Part shown: positions 32,222 to 37,361 of the stretch, one piece after another | Layout of the letters: each line of letters opens with the position of its first letter | Position numbering within the stretch: position 1 is the stretch's first letter | DNA from: Candidatus Eiseniibacteriota bacterium | Lineage (GTDB): Bacteria; Eisenbacteria; RBG-16-71-46 | Assembly: GCA_025360715.1 (NCBI GenBank) | Contig: JANYBS010000034.1 | Coordinates: 1-37,361 of the forward strand | Length of the DNA stretch: 37,361 bases | Reading direction: 5' to 3' | Position numbers and translations under genes: made by a program | The notes under the pieces: generated by a model | What the model was told of the DNA's origin: nothing | Databases searched by the model: none | Seen by the model: only the letters and a program-made list of their open reading frames with translations

Positions 32222-33355
32222 ACGCCGGCGCTCGAAGTCATCCGGGTCCTCGCTCGCGAGCTTTTTCGCGTCGTCGATCGCGCGAGTGAGCGCCGCGGCG
32301 CGGTCCGGATCCGTCGCCGCGGCCTTGTCCTTGAGGATGCCCAGGAGCCGCACCTGCGCCTCGCGCAGCGCGTCGGCCGCAGGCACGTCCGCATCGGGTA
32401 CCACGCCCACGCCTTCCCAGTCCTTCTTGGTCACCGGATTGATCGGGCGGCCCATGGCGATGAACGCCGCGAAGTGCTCGTTCAGCCGTACGAACCCGCC
32501 CGGATGCGCAGCGCCGGCGGTGGTCTGGCCGCAGAGCGTGCCCAGTTTCATCGTCTGCACGTCGTAGGAGAATTCCTCGGCGCACGAACCCGTGCGATGG
32601 CTCGTGAGCACGTACACCGGCCTGCCCAGGTAGCGCGGCCCGGGCACGTACGGCGCGGTGTAGAACTGCTCGGTGCGATCGTCCTGACGCATGTAGAACG
32701 TGTTGATCAGCCGCCGCTCGCCGGGCTTGGTGAGGTAGGTGATGAGCGTGTTGAGCAGCACCGGATCCCCGCCGCCATTGCGGCGCAGGTCGATGATCAG
32801 CGCATCGGTGTTGGCGAGCCAGTTCATGGCCGCGACCGCCACCGGCTGAGCGTCGGGATCGCTGGAGAACGCGCGCAGGTCCAGATAGCCGATGTTGCCG
32901 GGCAGACGGCGCAACTGCTCGAAGCCGAAGTTGCGCAGGCGGTCGGCCTCGTGCTCGCGTTGGATCTCGGCGGGTGGCGGCGCACCGTCGCCGTCGTTGG
33001 CGGGGATCGGCTCGTGGCGGTAGCCCGCGCGCAGGTGCAGGTCGTGGTTCACGCTCTGCAGGTGCGCCGTGAGCGAATCCGCGAACTCCTTGGCGCTCGT
33101 GATGCGGTCGTACTCATGCGCGGCGCGACGCTTCTCGATCGACTTGGCGATACGTTCGGCGACATCCGGGAACACATAGACGTGCCGCAGTTGGTAGGCC
33201 AGAGAATCGATCACCGCCGACTTGGTGCGCGCGTCGAGCGTCATGTCGGGATCGTTGGGTCCGGGCGGCGCGATCTGGGCCGAGGCGGGTGCGGCAAGCA
33301 ACAGTGCCAGGGCGACTGCCTGAAGCGCATGGAGCGCATGAAGCGGCAGTTTCAT
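32204..33355 (-). CDS. Secreted S41-family (tail-specific/IRBP-type) peptidase
   Basis: 383 residues. Signal peptide (ALQAVALALLLAAPASA), an N-terminal helical region typical of Peptidase_S41_N/IRBP proteins (IDSLAYQLRHVYVFPDVAERIAKSI), then the S41 core: NIGYLDLRAFSS, ALIIDLRRNGGGDP, and the nucleophile in TSHRTGSCAEEFSYD (Ser257). There is no PDZ domain, unlike CtpA. The general base usually near the Ser is not obvious to me. Likely a periplasmic or secreted serine peptidase. The ATG overlaps the TetR stop (ATGA), so the two are coupled and the regulator probably controls the protease along with itself. The signal peptide begins with a duplicated LHALHAL encoded by short repeats. Confidence 0.85.
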   Translation of the reverse strand: MKLPLHALHALQAVALALLLAAPASAQIAPPGPNDPDMTLDARTKSAVIDSLAYQLRHVYVFPDVAERIAKSIEKRRAAHEYDRITSAKEFADSLTAHLQSVNHDLHLRAGYRHEPIPANDGDGAPPPAEIQREHEADRLRNFGFEQLRRLPGNIGYLDLRAFSSDPDAQPVAVAAMNWLANTDALIIDLRRNGGGDPVLLNTLITYLTKPGERRLINTFYMRQDDRTEQFYTAPYVPGPRYLGRPVYVLTSHRTGSCAEEFSYDVQTMKLGTLCGQTTAGAAHPGGFVRLNEHFAAFIAMGRPINPVTKKDWEGVGVVPDADVPAADALREAQVRLLGILKDKAAATDPDRAAALTRAIDDAKKLASEDPDDFERRRPPAKH

Positions 33356-33972
33356 GAGTGTCTCCTTCGTGCGAGTGGGGGGATGAGACCGTTCAGCAAA
33401 AGGTCAGCGAGCGCGTCCACGCGCTGCTGGAGCGCCCGGCGCTGGCCGAGTTCGGCCGTACTCAGGGAATAGGGCAGTAGCGAGTTCGTGGCGGTGACCA
33501 TCGCCGCCGCGGCGGCCGGCGACACGCGCCTCAGCGTGCGCTCGCGCGCGCCGCTCTCGAGCACTCGAGCGAAGACCGCGGTCTCGGCAGCGAACTGCTC
33601 ACGCCGGCGTTCGAGCAACGCCGGACGCACCGCGCCCAACAGGTCGTCCAAGCTGGCCGCGTGGCCCTGCGCGTAGTCGAAGCGCAACATCACGCGTGCA
33701 TGCAGCATGACGCGCAGGCGCTCGGGGGCGCTGGTGCGCTCTTGGGAGAGGCCCGCGAGAGTGCCCAGCACGCGCTCGGCCATGCGATCGATGCAGGCGA
33801 TCGCCAACGCCTGCTTGCTGGCGAAGTGCAGGTACACGCTGCCTTTGCCGACGCCGGTCTCGGCGGCGACTGCCGCGATGGTCATGTCGGCGTAGCCGTT
33901 GCGCGCCAGCAGGGCATCTGCGGCGTCGAGCAGTCGGGGGCGGACGGTGGAATCGGCAGCAGGGCCGGGCAT
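33352..33972 (-). CDS. TetR-family transcriptional regulator
   Basis: 206 residues from ATG 33972. N-terminal helix-turn-helix of the TetR type: RPRLLDAADALLARNGYADMTIAAVAAETGVGKGSVYLHFASKQAL (core TIAAVAAETGVGKGSVYLHF); the rest is the helical ligand and dimer domain (FDYAQGHAASLDDLLGAV, ALLERRREQFAAETAVFARVLE). It probably represses its own promoter through the palindrome at 33998-34024 until a ligand binds. The only gene it is coupled to is the S41 protease. Ligand unknown. Confidence 0.9.
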   Translation of the reverse strand: MPGPAADSTVRPRLLDAADALLARNGYADMTIAAVAAETGVGKGSVYLHFASKQALAIACIDRMAERVLGTLAGLSQERTSAPERLRVMLHARVMLRFDYAQGHAASLDDLLGAVRPALLERRREQFAAETAVFARVLESGARERTLRRVSPAAAAAMVTATNSLLPYSLSTAELGQRRALQQRVDALADLLLNGLIPPLARRRHS

Positions 33973-33997
33973 GTAGCGCTCCGTGGCAAGACTCAAC

Positions 33998-34027
33998 ACT
34001 GACCAAATGGAACTTCTGGTCAGTATA
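33998..34027 (-). promoter_or_regulatory. TetR operator and -10 of the tetR-protease operon
   Basis: ACTGACCA (33998-34005) and TGGTCAGT (34017-34024) are perfect 8-bp inverted arms with an 11-base spacer. On the minus strand TATACT (34027-34022), five of six to TATAAT, is the likely -10 and overlaps the right arm, so a bound dimer would block RNA polymerase. No clear -35. Transcription would start near 34015, about 43 bases before the ATG. Confidence 0.65.
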
Positions 34028-34086
34028 GACGGAGCGATCGCCCGAAAGGTTGCAGCGAGGTTGCGAGAGCGGGCTTCGCGCGCACG

Positions 34087-34129
34087 AAAAAGCACGGCGC
34101 CCCGGTCTCACTGGGCCGGGCCACCGTGC
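34087..34129 (-). terminator. Rho-independent terminator on the minus strand
   Basis: On the minus strand a stem of 14 positions (34129-34116 with 34105-34092; one G-U wobble, one mismatch, 10-base loop) ends directly in five T (34091-34087). GCACGG/CCGTGC and CCCGG/CCGGG are the main blocks. It is the only hairpin-plus-T-run in the window. It faces away from rho and stands upstream of the tetR promoter, so something is transcribed toward it from the right, yet no protein gene is there. Confidence 0.75.
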
Positions 34130-34406
34130 CAAGGGAGACCCGGAGGACTCCCAAGTTGAGCGGGACGCGAGCCGCGCTGGAGATGGCAGGCTCGGATGGT
34201 GGGACGCGACGTCGCGCCCGCACTACATGAGTAGAGCAACCCCGGTGCCAACCGCGAGTGGCGTAGCATGCGTGGCACCGGACCGCATCTGGCGCGGGCG
34301 TGGCGATATCGGCGATGTGCGTGCCGCGGTGGCCGGAGTTGTCACGCAGGGCGAATCGCATCGCGCAAGGGCTGATTTTCGCAAGGTAACTTCCTGCGCG
34401 AAAGTC
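34130..34406 (-). ncRNA. Possible structured RNA upstream of the minus-strand terminator
   Basis: This gene-free stretch contains several hairpins: GGGAGACC (34133-34140) with GGACTCCC (34145-34152), one mismatch, loop CGGA; CCGGTGCCA (34242-34250) with TGGCACCGG (34273-34281), perfect 9 bp; and the palindrome GCGACGTCGC (34206-34215). They lie directly upstream of an intrinsic terminator on the minus strand. An open reading frame across it runs through the terminator and looks like nothing known. No match to tRNA, tmRNA, RNase P, SRP or 6S motifs that I can see. No promoter located. The exact ends are unknown. Confidence 0.4.
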
Positions 34407-34436
34407 TTGACACGCTCGTTCGCGGAGACCTAAATT
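34407..34436 (+). promoter_or_regulatory. Predicted sigma-70-type promoter of rho
   Basis: TTGACA (34407-34412), 18 bases, TAAATT (34431-34436). An exact -35 and an AT-rich -10 in an otherwise GC-rich region. Transcription would begin near 34443. Confidence 0.65.
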
Positions 34437-34442
34437 CTTGTT

Positions 34443-34685
34443 CGTCGGCCTGCCACGCGTGCCTTGCGCGACCCTCAGGCCCTCGCGAGCGCCAGCCCGT
34501 CAGGGCCACACGGCGCACCCCCGACCTTCCCGAATCCGATCCGCTCCCAAGACCCCTGATCCCACATGGCCCGCGGGCACATCCGCCCGTTCCCCGGCCC
34601 GACGCCCGCCACCTGGGCCGCCCAGCGGGCGGCACCGGGCACCGGCTGGCGCCTTCGCCAACCTCCACGCATAAGGCGAACCCTC
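34443..34685 (+). promoter_or_regulatory. Long C-rich rho leader (possible rut site)
   Basis: About 240 bases between the predicted start of transcription and the rho ATG. Bases 34513-34567 contain 28 C and only 8 G, with repeated YC pairs (e.g. ACCTTCCCGAATCCGATCC), the composition Rho binds. In E. coli rho is autoregulated by early termination in its leader; the same may hold here. An in-frame ATG at 34566 would extend the protein by 40 residues but lacks family similarity. Confidence 0.5.
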
Positions 34686-35993
<1,308 letters not shown>

Positions 35994-36014
35994 GATGTCC
36001 CTTCGGAGGGTGCC

Positions 36015-36458
36015 ATGACGCCCGTCCCCGCAGCACGTGGCTGGTTCTTCTGGGCGCTGTCGTCGGCCGGCTTTGCCGCGCTCACGGCGATCTTCGCCAA
36101 GATCGGCCTGACGGGTGTCGACTCGGACTTCGCGACGCTCTTTCGCACCGGTGTGATCGCGCTGGTGCTGGGCGCCATCGTGTTCGCCACCGGCAAGTGG
36201 CAGGACCCCACCACACTGCCGCCCAAGGCCATCACGTTCCTCGTGCTCTCGGGCTTGGCAACTGGCGCGTCGTGGCTGTGCTACTTCCGCGCGCTCAAGA
36301 TGGGCGAGGCCTCGCGCGTGGCGCCCGTCGACAAGCTGAGCGTGGTGCTGGTCGCGATCTTCGCGACAGCGTTCCTGGGCGAGCGGCCGAGCGTGCGCGA
36401 GTGGGTGGGTATCGCCATGGTCGGCAGCGGCGTACTGGTGCTGAGCCTGCGGCGTTGA
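36015..36458 (+). CDS. Half-size EamA (DMT-superfamily) transporter
   Basis: 147 residues: one EamA domain with about four to five helices ([95 protein letters not shown]). Usual DMT permeases carry two such domains; single-domain members of about 140 residues are known and must dimerise. Substrate unknown. ATG 36015 follows GGAGGG by 4 bases; the same bases can fold into CCCT-TCGG-AGGG (35999-36010), which would hide the SD. Probably co-transcribed with rho, as no terminator separates them. Confidence 0.82.
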   Translation: MTPVPAARGWFFWALSSAGFAALTAIFAKIGLTGVDSDFATLFRTGVIALVLGAIVFATGKWQDPTTLPPKAITFLVLSGLATGASWLCYFRALKMGEASRVAPVDKLSVVLVAIFATAFLGERPSVREWVGIAMVGSGVLVLSLRR

Positions 36459-36483
36459 GCATGGCGCCGCCTTGGCCGATAAT
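36455..36483 (+). promoter_or_regulatory. Predicted promoter giving a leaderless HMA message
   Basis: TTGAGC (36455-36460), exactly 17 bases, GATAAT (36478-36483). Transcription would start 7 bases after the -10, exactly at the A of ATG 36490, and there is no SD before it. The -35 overlaps the end of the EamA gene. Confidence 0.55.
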
Positions 36484-36489
36484 CCGCAC

Positions 36490-36837
36490 ATGGGCACCCT
36501 CGCACGCATCGCCTCCATCGCCGCCTGCATCGCCATTATCGGGCTCGCCGCTGCCACGTGGGTGCAGCATCGCCCGGTTGTGCCACGCGCGAATGCTACG
36601 CTCGCGAATGCGCCGCAGCGCCACGTTGAGCTCGAGGTCGGTGGCATGGTGTGCGAGGACTGCGTGCGCAAGGTGAGCACGCAACTGCGCGCCGTGCCGG
36701 GCGTGACCGCCGTGCATGTGGAGTTGGCGCAGCAGCGTGCGCAAGTCACCTGCGCGACGAGCGTTGCCGATACGGCGCTCACGTCGGCAGTGCGCCGCGC
36801 CGGCCATGACTACCTGGGCCTCGTGCTCACCCGATGA
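36490..36837 (+). CDS. Membrane-anchored HMA (heavy-metal-associated) domain protein
   Basis: 115 residues from ATG 36490; an in-frame TTG 18 bases earlier is unlikely because the promoter -10 lies there. An N-terminal membrane helix or signal anchor (IASIAACIAIIGLAAATWV) is followed by a MerP/CopZ-like HMA domain (~45-112; VELEVGGMVCEDCVRKV, with metal ligands C55 and C58 in GMVCEDC, then VPGVTAVHVELAQQRAQVTC). Without a cleavage site it would stay tethered on the periplasmic side. Likely binds Cu(I), Hg(II) or a similar thiophilic ion. No P-type ATPase or mercuric reductase gene is near. Its stop overlaps the start of the next gene (ATGA). Confidence 0.85.
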   Translation: MGTLARIASIAACIAIIGLAAATWVQHRPVVPRANATLANAPQRHVELEVGGMVCEDCVRKVSTQLRAVPGVTAVHVELAQQRAQVTCATSVADTALTSAVRRAGHDYLGLVLTR

Positions 36838-37361
36838 GTGTTCGCGCACGCCGCGCGCTCGCGATCCTCGCGGCGCTCATCGCCACGTTGCCCACGCTGA
36901 CCACTCGCGCCCACGCACACATCGTCTCCGACCGCGACGTTTCGCTCATTCGCAGCGTGCCCGCGCAGCGCATGGCCATGCTGCTCGCGGGCAGCGAGCC
37001 CGACGCGAACGGCCGCGTGGGCGAGAACCGCGGCGCGTGGCGCGCGGTCGAGCTGCAGGCGGCCGCCGGCTTCCGTATCGCCGACGCTGCCACGCGCGCC
37101 GACAGCGCGCGCTGCGAGATCGCGTGGCGTTCGCTCGATGCGGCGTTCGAACAGCAGACGCCGCGCGGGGACTTCCTGCGTGCCGAGAGCATCGACGCGC
37201 TTGCCGCGCGCGTGGGCATCACGTGGTGGATGGGCGAATCCTGCCGCGCGCTGGTTGCGGTCATGAACAGCCCGTTGCAGGAGCGCTTTCGCTGGCGGCA
37301 CACGCTCATGCTGCCCAAGGTGCGGCGCACACTCGATTGGCTCGTGGCAGGCGCCGACAGC
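36834..37361 (+). CDS. Secreted protein of unknown function, 5' part
   Basis: Open from ATG 36834 to the right edge (176 codons, no stop), with a 4-base ATGA overlap with the HMA gene. A signal peptide (ALAILAALIATLPTLTTRAHA) is cut before HIVSDRD. The visible mature part is Arg/Ala-rich and mainly helical (FRIADAATRADSARCEIAWRSLDAAFEQ is one long helix; later GITWWMGESCRALVAVMN). Two cysteines. I do not recognise a family; the aromatic helical pattern recalls helical-toroid carbohydrate-active enzymes, but too little is present to say. Coupling to the metal-binding protein suggests a shared periplasmic role. Confidence 0.7.
   Translation, partial: MSVRARRALAILAALIATLPTLTTRAHAHIVSDRDVSLIRSVPAQRMAMLLAGSEPDANGRVGENRGAWRAVELQAAAGFRIADAATRADSARCEIAWRSLDAAFEQQTPRGDFLRAESIDALAARVGITWWMGESCRALVAVMNSPLQERFRWRHTLMLPKVRRTLDWLVAGADS

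Noticed and set aside
34020-34361. A 113-codon minus-strand open frame upstream of rho
   Set aside because: It reads through the strong terminator hairpin and T-run and into the tetR promoter; composition is unlike a protein.
34566-34685. Rho starting at ATG 34566 with a 40-residue extension
   Set aside because: The extension is Pro/Arg/Gly-rich with no similarity to Rho N-termini, and the C-rich DNA fits a leader better.

Overview
The window is G+C-rich throughout and comes from a diderm (Gram-negative type) bacterium. It encodes a Wza-like outer-membrane polysaccharide exporter, a Wzi-like capsule protein, a lipoprotein and many signal peptides. Two secreted proteins end in FlgD/T9SS-type C-terminal sorting domains, which are typical of the FCB group and of candidate phyla near it such as Candidatus Eisenbacteria. 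That phylum assignment is inference; no rRNA or tRNA gene is visible. Both ends of the window cut genes.

Layout. 1-8.5 kb: the 3' end of an N-acetylmuramoyl-L-alanine amidase, a 14-repeat FG-GAP secreted protein, a tandem (double-headed) 5'-nucleotidase-family protein and a zinc-ribbon/TPR membrane protein. 8.5-13.4 kb: a nested inverted repeat overlapping a promoter, dihydrolipoyl dehydrogenase (lpdA), a truncated VOC gene, a winged-helix/nucleotidyltransferase gene with its own palindromic operator, and a second secreted sorting-domain protein. 13.4-28 kb: a polysaccharide locus. A methyltransferase and a Wzi protein are followed by a long minus-strand run: Wza-like exporter, chain-length protein, flippase, GT2, polymerase, two more glycosyltransferases, then after a 280-base gap a DegT-type aminotransferase and the initiating phosphoglycosyl transferase. 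Most junctions are 4-base ATGA overlaps, so the cluster is tightly coupled. It reads as a Wzx/Wzy-type capsule or exopolysaccharide pathway without a visible Wzc-type kinase.

28-32.2 kb: divergent from the polysaccharide operon is a histidine kinase, a small cysteine-rich lipoprotein, a sigma-54-activating response regulator and a YbbR-domain protein. 32.2-34 kb: a TetR regulator coupled by ATGA to an S41 protease, with a palindromic operator over its -10. 34-37.4 kb: a hairpin-rich gene-free stretch with a clear minus-strand intrinsic terminator (possible ncRNA), then rho with a consensus-like promoter and a C-rich leader, a half-size EamA transporter, a leaderless HMA-domain gene and an unfinished secreted protein.

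Promoters can be read in this genome: TTGACA or a near match, 17-18 bases, then a TAnnnT-like -10. This pattern recurs before lpdA, the histidine kinase and rho, with variants before the nucleotidyltransferase and HMA genes. The strongest leads are the nested inverted repeat at 8649-8726, the hairpin-rich region before rho, and the kinase-lipoprotein-regulator module facing the polysaccharide operon.
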